Shown here piece after piece: positions 45,263 to 54,800 of a stretch of DNA of 64,000 nt. The notes beneath the pieces were generated by a model. That model was given only the letters and a program-made list of their open reading frames with translations, was not told where the DNA came from and made no database searches. The stretch spans positions 186,001 to 250,000 of the forward strand of contig NZ_FOJF01000003.1 of assembly GCF_900110995.1 (NCBI RefSeq). The letters run 5' to 3'. Position numbers and translations under genes: made by a program. The DNA comes from Chitinophaga sp. YR573 (lineage in GTDB: Bacteria > Bacteroidota > Bacteroidia > Chitinophagales > Chitinophagaceae). Positions within the stretch are counted from its first letter, which is position 1. The number at the start of each line of letters is the position of its first letter.

Positions 45263-48200
45263 TTAAAATGTCAGTGACAGCGTAGCACCATAAAAGCGGG
45301 AAGGAGGTGTTTGTCCAAGGCCGGTAAGACCGATACCATTACTATCGTTACCTGCATCGCTATATTCAGGATCAGTATAATAGTTTGATTTGGCAAGCCA
45401 TACAAACAGATTACGTCCCTGTACACTGATAGTGGCGTTTTTGATCACCCTTGTTTTGCTTAATATGGAAGAGGGGATATCGTAAGAAATAGAGATCTCT
45501 CTTAATTTCCAGAAATCGCCTGAAGTAACATAGTTAGATGCTACCGTCCTGTTTTCATCATTTGTCCAGAAGCCTGAGTTACCATTACCATCAGCTACTG
45601 TGATGTTCGTGTTTTTGATATAAGTGCCAGGCTTGGTAGGGTCTTCGTATACAGAGTTAGGGAATACAAAGCGGGTGCGGTTGAAAGCAGCAGTTCTGTA
45701 TCCTGTACCTGACCAGTCCAGCTCAGGTCCCATGTTGTTATATACTTTGTAACCACCACGGTATTCAAATAATACAGCCAGGCGGAAACGCTTGTAGCGT
45801 GCGCCAAGGTCAAGGCTAAGACGGTCTGTAGCTACTGCATTACCCAGTACTTTGATGGTGTCGTCTACGAGGGGAGTACCTGTAGTGCGGTTTACGATCA
45901 CGTGTCCGTCTTTATCGCGGGAGTAGTCTTTACCCATGATTACTGGGAAAGATTGTCCTGCTACTGCATAAGAACCTGTTCCTGATGCATAGGTAGCCAG
46001 TGACAGGCGTGGCAGATCAGCGCTGATATTATTTACTTTGTTGTTGAGATGTGTATAGTTACCACCTACTGTGATGTCCAGGTCATTGGTTTTAACCGGC
46101 GTAACATGCAGAGCTACTTCAAGGCCGCTGCTGCTTGTTTGTCCGGTGTTTACCCTATAAGATGAAAAGCCGGTAGCATTTGAAACGCTGGTGTTTACAG
46201 TCTGGTTAGTAGTTTTAGTACTGTACCAGGTTACTGTAGATACGATACGGTTATTGAACATATTCAGATCAAAACCTACTTCATATCCTTTGGTGATTTC
46301 AGGTTTCAGGTCGCTTGCCACCAGTGTATTGTTAACAGTATAACCTGCTACACCATTGAATGGATAACCATTTGCCTGGCTGAAGGTTTGTTGCAGGTAA
46401 TAGGCACCAAAATCTGTGCTTGAACCAAGGTTCACCTGGCCTACTTTAGACCAGCCGCCTCTCAGTTTCAGATAAGTGATGGTACGGCTGTCTTTTAATG
46501 CTTCAAAAGCGTCGCTGGCCACAAAGGAGAGGTCAACGGACGGATAGAAGAAAGACCGGTTGTTGGCAGCAAGGATAGATACCCAGTCTTTACGGCCGGT
46601 ACCATGCAGGAACAAAACGTTCTTGTAGCCGATACGTAAATCACCGTATACACCCATCTGGCGGGTCATATAGTTCGATTCAGAAGCGGATGGATTAGAC
46701 GTACTGTTACCAACGTTATAGAGGTCTGGTATCGTTAAACCGCTGGCGCCAATGTCTATGAATTTAGACTGGTCCTGGCGCCATTGTCCGCCAACTATCA
46801 GGTTAAAGTTAAAGTCGCCGAATGATTTACGTGCCTGGGTAAACACATCAGTCAGTAACTCTGTGGTGAATCCGCTCTGGTCAGCAACGGAAGCAGAGAT
46901 ATCTGTTTTGGATGCACTTGTTACTTCTGCATAAGTGGTGTAGTTAAATGCGCCTACAGTGGTTTTGGAAGATAAATTCCTGGCAGAGATACCCTGACGG
47001 GCGGTGAAATCCAGCCATTCCAGTGGAGAGAATTTCACTTCTATGTTACCAACTAAATAATCGTTTCTCTGTTTAGAGCGATTATTGTCCAGTGTGAAAT
47101 AAGGGTTCTGGTACCAGGGATTATAGAAACCATTCGGGTTAGCGAATTTATCTGTACGCCAGTTCTTATATTTTGTGATATCCACGTTCTGTGGCATGTT
47201 CAGCAGGTTGCTATAGATACTTGCCGTAACCGGAGTGATATCGTACCTGTTCTGCGTATAGGATATACTGAAAGTTGTGTTGATGTACTGGCCTGTTTTA
47301 TGTGTTCCGTTGGCCCTTAGAACGGTACGGTTGTATTTATCTTTAGGTGTTGTACCTGTTACACCGGCATATTGACCGGAAAGGTAAAAAGTTGATTTAT
47401 CGTCTCCTGTAGACACGGAAAAATCAGTCTGGTTAGTCACCCCTTTTTCCCAGAAGTTATTATGTGTATTGTTACCGATATAATAAGCAGAGTCCTGGCT
47501 GCCATCTTCCAATGGAACACCCACTGGTACTTTTTGGCCATTGAATACAGGACCATATGACTGGTTCTCCAGGTTAGAGAATAATGGCTGACCATTTACA
47601 TCAAAGCCATAAGCACTACCACCTGCGCCGTAGTTATACTGGAGCTTAGGGAAGTATGCCACTGATTCAATAGTAGTAGTGTGAGATGCTTTTACCTGTG
47701 TAAGACCTCTTTTACCTTTTTTGGTCGTTACAATGATCGCACCGTTGGATGCCTGGGAGCCATACAGCGCAGCTGCACCAGAGCCATTCAGTACCACCAG
47801 TTCGTCCACATCTTCAGGGTTGAGGTTACCTAAAACGGCATTAGGCACTATCACGTTATCGAGAACGATCAATGCCTGGTTATTACCTGTTAAAGAGCGT
47901 TGGCCTCTTAATATTAATCTGTAGTTAGGGTTTACACCGCTGCTGGTAGCATTGATCTGTAAACCGGCTACTTTACCCTGTAATCCACCGGCAACATTGA
48001 CAGCTTTACCGGCTATAAGGTTTTCTGCCTTAATCACAGTGTTGGAAGTACCTAACTCCCTGCGGTTTGATTTGATACCACCTGGTGTAACGATGACTTC
48101 TTCCAGCTGGGAAGTACTTATTTTCATTGTTACTTTGATTGGCGTTGTGGCGGATTCAATCTTGATATCCTGTGTTTCATATCCCACTATCCTTACTACC

Positions 48201-48676
48201 AGTGTTTTTCCAACGGTAGTACTCAGTTCAAAATGTCCGTAAGCATCAGTAACAGTACCTGTGTTAGTACCTTTAATCTGAATGTTAGCACCGGGAATGG
48301 GTGCGCCATCAGGCCCCACCACTGTACCTGAAATGCGGGGATCGGGAAACTTTCTTTTGATGATTACCACGTTATCAACAATGGTATAGGTAAAGGGCTG
48401 TTCTTCAAAGCAGATGTTCAATACAGCTTCTACGTTTACATTCCTGACTTCAAGATTTACGTTCCTGGTTTTTTCAATATCCTCCCTGGAATACAGGAAG
48501 GAATAACCTGTTTGCTTCTCTATTTCTTTAAATGTTTTTTGTAGCGAAGCATTTTTTAAAGAGAGCGTTACGGTTTGAAGTTTACCGGCACTTGCAGACA
48601 GGCTGAATGCAAGTGATAGGATCATTAAAGAGCATACAGTACCAAGCCTGTGTTGGCACCAGACAGTGAAAGGCAT
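45263..48676 (-). CDS. SusC-type TonB-dependent receptor with STN domain
   Basis: A 1137-residue outer membrane receptor. The signal peptide ends near residue 31. An STN domain follows (VTLSLKNASLQKTFKEIE, YSFLYSREDIEKTRNVN), then the carboxypeptidase-like domain (ISGTVVGPDGAPIPGANI), the plug (LEEVIVTPGGIKSNRRELG, NYRLILRGQRSLTGNNQ, ALIVLDNVIVPNAVLG near residue 269, GAAALYGSQASNGAIIVTTK) and a barrel ending in YGATLSLTF. The STN domain links it to the FecR and ECF sigma genes just upstream. Plug residues normally read VVDG; here VLDN replaces them. The 5' leader (48677-48757) is conserved with the copy at 42440-42557. Confidence 0.95.
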   Translation of the reverse strand: MPFTVWCQHRLGTVCSLMILSLAFSLSASAGKLQTVTLSLKNASLQKTFKEIEKQTGYSFLYSREDIEKTRNVNLEVRNVNVEAVLNICFEEQPFTYTIVDNVVIIKRKFPDPRISGTVVGPDGAPIPGANIQIKGTNTGTVTDAYGHFELSTTVGKTLVVRIVGYETQDIKIESATTPIKVTMKISTSQLEEVIVTPGGIKSNRRELGTSNTVIKAENLIAGKAVNVAGGLQGKVAGLQINATSSGVNPNYRLILRGQRSLTGNNQALIVLDNVIVPNAVLGNLNPEDVDELVVLNGSGAAALYGSQASNGAIIVTTKKGKRGLTQVKASHTTTIESVAYFPKLQYNYGAGGSAYGFDVNGQPLFSNLENQSYGPVFNGQKVPVGVPLEDGSQDSAYYIGNNTHNNFWEKGVTNQTDFSVSTGDDKSTFYLSGQYAGVTGTTPKDKYNRTVLRANGTHKTGQYINTTFSISYTQNRYDITPVTASIYSNLLNMPQNVDITKYKNWRTDKFANPNGFYNPWYQNPYFTLDNNRSKQRNDYLVGNIEVKFSPLEWLDFTARQGISARNLSSKTTVGAFNYTTYAEVTSASKTDISASVADQSGFTTELLTDVFTQARKSFGDFNFNLIVGGQWRQDQSKFIDIGASGLTIPDLYNVGNSTSNPSASESNYMTRQMGVYGDLRIGYKNVLFLHGTGRKDWVSILAANNRSFFYPSVDLSFVASDAFEALKDSRTITYLKLRGGWSKVGQVNLGSSTDFGAYYLQQTFSQANGYPFNGVAGYTVNNTLVASDLKPEITKGYEVGFDLNMFNNRIVSTVTWYSTKTTNQTVNTSVSNATGFSSYRVNTGQTSSSGLEVALHVTPVKTNDLDITVGGNYTHLNNKVNNISADLPRLSLATYASGTGSYAVAGQSFPVIMGKDYSRDKDGHVIVNRTTGTPLVDDTIKVLGNAVATDRLSLDLGARYKRFRLAVLFEYRGGYKVYNNMGPELDWSGTGYRTAAFNRTRFVFPNSVYEDPTKPGTYIKNTNITVADGNGNSGFWTNDENRTVASNYVTSGDFWKLREISISYDIPSSILSKTRVIKNATISVQGRNLFVWLAKSNYYTDPEYSDAGNDSNGIGLTGLGQTPPSRFYGATLSLTF

Positions 48677-48757
48677 AGATTTTGGATTTGGTTGATTAAG
48701 GAATTTTCAGAACACGATGATTTAGATTACCTACAGAACCTGGGATGCGACCAACAC
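48677..48757 (-). promoter_or_regulatory. Leader copy B: conserved SusC 5' leader
   Basis: On the minus strand, from the SusC start upstream, it contains a CCAAA stretch, TTAATCA, TAAATCATCGTGTTCTGA and GTTGGTCGCATC. The same ordered blocks, with similar spacing up to an ATG, occur at 42473-42557. Conservation that reaches the start codon suggests a functional 5' untranslated region or sigma-dependent promoter rather than chance. Confidence 0.6.
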
Positions 48758-48848
48758 CCTCATGTCCCCCATGCAGGATTAAGATTTGTTGTTGTTACAT
48801 TAATTGATTTCGATTTAGGTGAACAATATGTTTATAGTTGTGCTTGTA

Positions 48849-50003
48849 TTACTGGGTTACGATAATTTTTCTTCCATCAATTCTAAAATGCAGGCGTCCT
48901 GTTAGTTCGAGCATGGTTAATAACTTCGAAATTGGCACTGTCCTGGGTATACTACCCATAAAATGTTGAGAAACTTCACTCTGATATACTATTTCCGCAT
49001 CATACCATCTGTTTACCTGCCTCATTACAGCAGGTATATCCGCATCATTAAAAGAGAACATGCCATTTTTCCAGGCAATTACTGATGCTGTATCTATATC
49101 ATTTACGATTTCAATTTTTCCATTGGGTAATAGCTGTTCCTGTTGCCCGGGCATCAGGAGCTGGTCATTATTACCCCGACTTACTTTTACGGCTCCTTCC
49201 AGCAGGGTTGTGGTGATGGAAGGCTCATCCTTATAGGCATTTATGTTAAAGCGTGTACCTAACACCGTTATCTCTACGCCATTGACGGATACTTCAAAGG
49301 GCATATTCTCATTCTTTGCTATTTCCATATACACTTCTCCAGTGACAGTCACCTTGCGCCTGTTGCCGGTGAAGGCGGTAGGATAGGTGATAGAAGAAGC
49401 TGCGTTCAGCCATATGTCGCTCCCGTCTGGCAGGCGGAGTCTGTATTGTCCGCCCCGGGGGGTCGTTAACGTATTCAGGCCGGATACGGTTTCCTGTTCC
49501 TTCTGCTGGTACTGCAATTGCCCGCAATGCTCGTGTATAGCGGTATTACCCTGTTTTATGGCCCTGGAGCCGGTGCTGTCCAGTATAATGACAGATCCGT
49601 CTGTGAGGGTCAGCATCGCTTTATCACTACCGGGAAGGATCTCTCCGTTCGTTTTTTCTTTCTCAGAGATGAATGTATCGTTTGTTTTCCTGAATGTATA
49701 GACAGCTACAGATATAAGCAGGAGGATTGCAGCGGCGGCGGCTGTTATGTAACGTAGTCTCCGGCTGATGAATGGTTTACGATATACCTGCCCGGCTTCG
49801 GTAATTTTGTCAAACAATGCCTTTGCCCTGTCAGGATCTGCCAGACCGCTTATTTTTCCTTCGAGGAATCCGTTATCGATTATTTGTTCCAGTTCAGATT
49901 CGTAATCAGAAGATTGAAGCATCTCAAAAAGCATAGCTTTTTCAGACTCGCTGATTGAATCTGTCAGATATTTTTCAAGTAAGCTTCTAAACGTAAATTC
50001 CAT
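48849..50003 (-). CDS. FecR-type anti-sigma factor
   Basis: A 384-residue membrane-bound anti-sigma factor. The cytoplasmic N-terminus is followed by a helix near residues 84-104 (YITAAAAAILLLISVAVYTF). The periplasmic FecR domain contains TPRGGQYRLRLPDGSDIWLN, ASSITYPTAFTGNRRKVTV and VNGVEITVLGTRFNINAY. The C-terminal DUF4974 part is IPAVMRQVNRWYDAEIVYQ. Its partner sigma factor gene lies 123 bases upstream and the STN-type SusC 172 bases downstream, so the three form a signalling chain. Confidence 0.94.
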   Translation of the reverse strand: MEFTFRSLLEKYLTDSISESEKAMLFEMLQSSDYESELEQIIDNGFLEGKISGLADPDRAKALFDKITEAGQVYRKPFISRRLRYITAAAAAILLLISVAVYTFRKTNDTFISEKEKTNGEILPGSDKAMLTLTDGSVIILDSTGSRAIKQGNTAIHEHCGQLQYQQKEQETVSGLNTLTTPRGGQYRLRLPDGSDIWLNAASSITYPTAFTGNRRKVTVTGEVYMEIAKNENMPFEVSVNGVEITVLGTRFNINAYKDEPSITTTLLEGAVKVSRGNNDQLLMPGQQEQLLPNGKIEIVNDIDTASVIAWKNGMFSFNDADIPAVMRQVNRWYDAEIVYQSEVSQHFMGSIPRTVPISKLLTMLELTGRLHFRIDGRKIIVTQ

Positions 50004-50126
50004 ATTATCGGATAAATTGAGCAGTGATCTGGCTGATAACCAATTCCCGGGCTATTTTACTACCTGCATATAACTAAAGACGCAAAAAATTGCCCCAGGT
50101 ATTGGTCATGGGTTAAAAAAAAGTGA

Positions 50127-50738
50127 TTATTTTTTTATAGCGATCAGGATAAGCCACCAGAGCAGGGTGGGTTTATTGGAATTGATGGATAACTGGGTCC
50201 TGATAGATTGCAGGGCTTTGGTCATATGACCTTTTATGGTTGATATAGAGATATCCAGTTCCCGGGATATTTGTTCCTGAGATAATCCTTCCAGCCTGCT
50301 CATCTTATAAACGCGCTGCTGCTGCACTGGTAATTTCTCTATTGCTTCATCTATTAATGTCTGGAACTCTTTCATATCGAGCTGCTGGTCGGGTGCCAGT
50401 ACTTCTTCGGTCAGTTCATCGCTGAGATATTCATAAAAGGGAGCGTGTACGATCTTTTTCCTGAGGGTACTGATAATCTCATTGCGGGCGATGATAAAGA
50501 GGTAGGAGTCGAATTTGCGTACCGCTGTCAACTGCAGACGGCTATTCCACAACTTCACAAAAACCTCCTGTACGGCATCTTCTGCGTATAAGGGAGACTT
50601 CAGGTAAGTCAGGGCCATAGAGTATATCCTGTCCCAGTAATGGTCAAAAACTAACTTAAAGGCCACTCCGTCATTTTGCGCGATCTGGAGTAGTAGTTTA
50701 TGCTCATTTTCAATATTATATACAGGAGGATTATTCAC
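50127..50738 (-). CDS. ECF RNA polymerase sigma factor (FecI-like)
   Basis: A 203-residue sigma factor with region 2 (FKLVFDHYWDRIYSMALTYL, AEDAVQEVFVKLWNSRLQL) and region 4 (LPVQQQRVYKMSRLEGLSQ, EQISRELDISISTIKGHMTK). A short hydrophobic C-terminal tail (LLWWLILIAIKK) is present, as in the sigma factor at 35320. It would transcribe the SusC locus when released by the downstream FecR protein. About 270 bases upstream hold no supported gene. Confidence 0.94.
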   Translation of the reverse strand: MNNPPVYNIENEHKLLLQIAQNDGVAFKLVFDHYWDRIYSMALTYLKSPLYAEDAVQEVFVKLWNSRLQLTAVRKFDSYLFIIARNEIISTLRKKIVHAPFYEYLSDELTEEVLAPDQQLDMKEFQTLIDEAIEKLPVQQQRVYKMSRLEGLSQEQISRELDISISTIKGHMTKALQSIRTQLSINSNKPTLLWWLILIAIKK

Positions 50739-51008
50739 GGATACCAGTCAGTTCGTTATTTGTATAAATTTAACTAAAATCATCAAACCATCAACCTGTG
50801 ATATATCATCTAAACAAGGCATAATATAGAATGCGGGTAACTTAAAAGAAACCCGCTTCATTTACGATAAAATCTAAATCGTAACTTATTAGTATCAAAT
50901 CGCACAGAATCAGTGCAAAGAGTATAATGTTTAATGGTACATATATATAGACGCAGGAAATTTGCTAAAGTACTGGTCGGTGCAAAATTATTTTTATCAT
51001 GTTGAGAT

Positions 51009-51833
51009 TTAATCCACGGAATTGATGAAGTTATTGAACATTCTGATGTATTCCTGCTGCAGTTTACTATCAGTATCTGCAAAGAAATAACCATGAAAGC
51101 CTCTGTCCAGCTTATGTTCGGTTGTCCCCTGCAGCTTTGTATGCCGGGAGCCGGCAACGCCTATCAGTTTATTTTTATAGAATATCAGTACGGTGCGGTA
51201 AGCAGGGGAGGGATTATCTACGGTACTTTCGTAGTTGGCATATTCCAGGAAGGGTTCGTTGAAACCGGTGGCTTGTAACTGGAACTGTTTGATGAAGGAC
51301 TGCATATCTGGCAGTGTTCTGCCGGGATGCTGCCGTAAGTATTCGCTGAGGGCTGTTTCTATGATGGAGCCGGCTTTGATTTTACCGGCGGGCATATATC
51401 CGTAAAAGAGACCTGTTCTGGCGCCTTCTTTATTCTGCCCGGTTAGTTCCAGCTGAATGTCTTCCAGTGTTTCCCCAACAGGTTTGCCTTTTATCAGTAG
51501 CTTTTGTCCTTTTTTCAGCATCAGGCTTTTATCCTGTACCGGGGTGATTTCTGTTTCGATGCCTACCATTACCCAGTTGCCTTTAGGTATACCGGCGTTC
51601 AGTAACACGTTATCATGAAGGGTGGCTATCCGCCGGCCATTGATGGTATCCAGTAAAGTAACGGTGCCGCTGAGCCTTTCAGCGATTACTTTTTCTGGTA
51701 AGGCCTTTTGCTTTGATGTTGTAACGTTCTTTGTGATAGCAACTGTGTCAGTATCATTATATATAGGTGCTTTGCTGTTTTCAACGCATCCTGCCAGGAC
51801 AAGTGCCATTGAAAAATAGAATAGTTTGGGCAT
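51009..51833 (-). CDS. Putative lipoprotein of unknown function
   Basis: A 274-residue protein with a lipobox at LAGC (Cys16). The region near residues 55-105 (LSGTVTLLDTINGRRIATLH, VLLNAGIPKGNWVMVGIETE) looks like a small SH3-like or lipoyl-type beta domain. The C-terminal half (FIKQFQLQATGFNEPFLEYA, YRTVLIFYKNKLIGVAG) is mixed alpha/beta. No family recognised. It lies 47 bases downstream of the large macroglobulin-like gene on the same strand and is probably co-transcribed, so it may work with it in the periplasm. Confidence 0.75.
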   Translation of the reverse strand: MPKLFYFSMALVLAGCVENSKAPIYNDTDTVAITKNVTTSKQKALPEKVIAERLSGTVTLLDTINGRRIATLHDNVLLNAGIPKGNWVMVGIETEITPVQDKSLMLKKGQKLLIKGKPVGETLEDIQLELTGQNKEGARTGLFYGYMPAGKIKAGSIIETALSEYLRQHPGRTLPDMQSFIKQFQLQATGFNEPFLEYANYESTVDNPSPAYRTVLIFYKNKLIGVAGSRHTKLQGTTEHKLDRGFHGYFFADTDSKLQQEYIRMFNNFINSVD

Positions 51834-51880
51834 GACTGATAAAGTATGGTTGTAAATGTAAGAGGAAAAAGTGGATAGCC

Positions 51881-54800
51881 TTAACGGATATCCACCTTTT
51901 TTAGACCTTCTCTTCCCATAAACACAGGGAAATATTGTAATTCCACCTTAGCCGGGTTGAGATAATAACTACCTGTATACCTTGGCAGGAGTGAAACAGT
52001 AAAAGTATGTTTGCCTTTTGTGAGGCTGCTACAGAAAATGCTTACTTTATGTTTGAAGTATTCGCGATGTACTTCGTTGTTGTACCATGATTGTGGTTTG
52101 TCTTTGTAGGAGCAGCCCGCAGGGATCGGGATCTCTACCATTACATAATCTCCTGATTCATTTACATCCACATCTATGGTGAGTGTTACCGGCTCTCCTG
52201 CTTTGAGTTTTTGTTTATTGAAAGATGATGTTACGGTGAATGGTTTGGACAACTTTTCCGGTTGCCTGTTATGATATTGCTGGTAGGCAGTGAAATATAC
52301 CGGCAACTTACCTTTCTTACTAACACTTACAGGCGCATTTAGTTCTGTTGCGTAGGGGAAGGTAGTAATTGTTTTGCCGTTGATGGTCAGTTCGGGGGCA
52401 CCGGCCTGCTGTTCTGCCATTACATCGGGCAGGATGGTTTCCAGGATGAGACTCGACTCGTAGGTATTACGCCAGTAGCCATCTTTTCTTTGTTCCAGGA
52501 AGTAACCGCGGATCTTTTGTAAGAGATCTTCATAACCACCCTGTTTGCGAAGGATCTTATAGACCATCAGGGTATGTTGTATGCTGTTGTCTGATAAGCG
52601 ATAGCTGTTTTCTCCCCAGTAAGGATTACCGAATAAGGTATGTTGCTGACCGGATAATACACTTTGTATGTTTACCGGTAATCCTGTTTTTTGCTGTAAT
52701 AAGGCGATGCGCAGGTTCTCGTATGCACTTACTTTAGTGTGGGCTTTGAAACTATCTATATAACTCTTGTAATCAATTTTTGCATTGAGTTGAGATAAGA
52801 GCAGCATACAACCGATGCTATCTCTTTCTTTGCCACTGTTTAACTGGTATACCAGGTAATCTAAGGGGATTTGTTTGTTCATATTAGTGGTGTATCCCAT
52901 TTCCTCTGCCATCAGCAGCGCTTCTATTACATGCCTGGATACCCATATGGAAACGGGGGTATTTTCCCACCAGCCCCAGAGTGCATCTTTCCTGCCTTTG
53001 TTCAGGCGGTTGATCAGTTCTTTGATATCCTTTTCGCCTTTTTCTCCTTTAAAGATTTTCTTTTCCAGCAGGAAGGCTTTTAGTTTAGATGCCAGTTGTT
53101 CATTACAGAGGTATTCATACCGCTGTACATGTTTTATTTCATCTTCTAATATGGGTAGTATTGCTGATGAAGCATATATTTTAACCGGTTCTGTATGTAC
53201 CGGTGTGTAGGTAAACGAAGTGTCTTTATACAGGGCGGCAAAGAAGCCGGTAGTTTCTGTAGTACCCTGTTCTATTACAGGGATCTTCCTTTCTTCTCCA
53301 TCGAAATAACCGTCTTTCAGGGTGGTGTATTTAAATGCTACACTATCGGCAGGGTGGATGTATACCGGCATGGTATCAATGCCTGCATTTTTAAAGCTCT
53401 TAGGCCCTGATTTATAGATGCTGTCGTTGACGGTGAAGGTTCTGGTTACCGTGATGCTATCGGGCATGTAATTCAGCATTTTGCCGATGATGTTTATAGT
53501 GTCTCCTTCTACTGCAAAGTTAGGCAGCCCCAGGTTGGCGCTGAGCGCTTTGAAGGAGCGGATCTTTGTTTCTGCGATGCCGCTTTGTTTGTGGGCGGTC
53601 ATGGCGATGACGAAAGTGCGCCAGTTGGTGATATCATCAGGGAAGGTGACGTCGAAGGATGTTTTGCCGCTGGCATCTGTGCGAAGGCGTGGTTGCCAGA
53701 AAGCATCGTCATGGAAGTTTTTGCGCAGGGTGTTGCCGGGGGCGGGTTGGTCAGGAGTGGCTGCGTCTGTACTGGCAGCTGCGTTGCCGGTTGTGACAAT
53801 GATCACACCTGCTGCGCCCCTTGCTCCATAAATGGCAGTAGCATCTGCGTCTTTTAGTACCTTCATGGATTTGATCATTTCTGGTTTTAGATCGTCCATT
53901 TTGCCACTGAAGGGCAGCCCGTCTATTATAATCAGCGGTTGTTGATTTACGCCGAGAGAGTTCGTACCTCTTATCTGGACGCCTGCTACTCTTCCTGCCA
54001 GATCGTTCGTAGATATGGTAGAGACGCTATAGGATAGTGAGCGTTTCTGCGTTGTGCCATAGCCAATAACAACTACCTCCTCTAGTGCTGAAACAGATTC
54101 CATCAGTGTAATCTTATAACTATCAGCGTCGGTAATTTTTATTTCCTTTTTCAAATATCCGATAAACGCCACATACAGTATTCCTTTCGGTGTTACATTC
54201 AGACTAAATGCACCGTTTTTATCGGTAATAGTGCCAAACGATGTTCCCTTTAATCTTACAGGAACGCCGGGGAGTGGATCACCTTTGTTATCCTGTACAA
54301 TTCCGCTTATACCACGTGTAAGGCTGGCGGCACTCATCTGTGTCTGGTTAAACGTCTCTGCAATTCTTTCTACGGGCTGATTACTCCATCTGCTGATATA
54401 TGTAGCCGTTTTGAGGACTTCCTTCAGATCTGTTATCATTTTGCCGTTCTGTTGAAGAGGGAAAGAGGATATATTATAATAGTTAATTCCATTCTCCTTT
54501 ACATGGATACTGTCTGTTATAAAATACCGGTTATTGGTAAGCAGCACGAGTAATTTATAACTGCCTGATTCCAGTTTCCCAAAACTGGTAGCATTACCTG
54601 CCAGCGCTCTTATATATTGCGGATCATCGTATCTGAATAAAAAGAATTGTAAAACATCTTTTCTCCAGGATAATGTATCGTTTTGTAAATGGATATTTAA
54701 ACGTCCTTCATACTGGCTTCCATTGCTAATGTATCCAGATAGATTATTCGTTCTTAAAGTTGATTGTTGTTTTTCTGTCAGGATGCTGTCAATGGCGCCT

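Noticed and set aside
42440-48757. Direct repeats flanking a composite transposon
   Set aside because: No transposase, target duplications or terminal inverted repeats were found; the repeats align as SusC leaders ending at a start codon.
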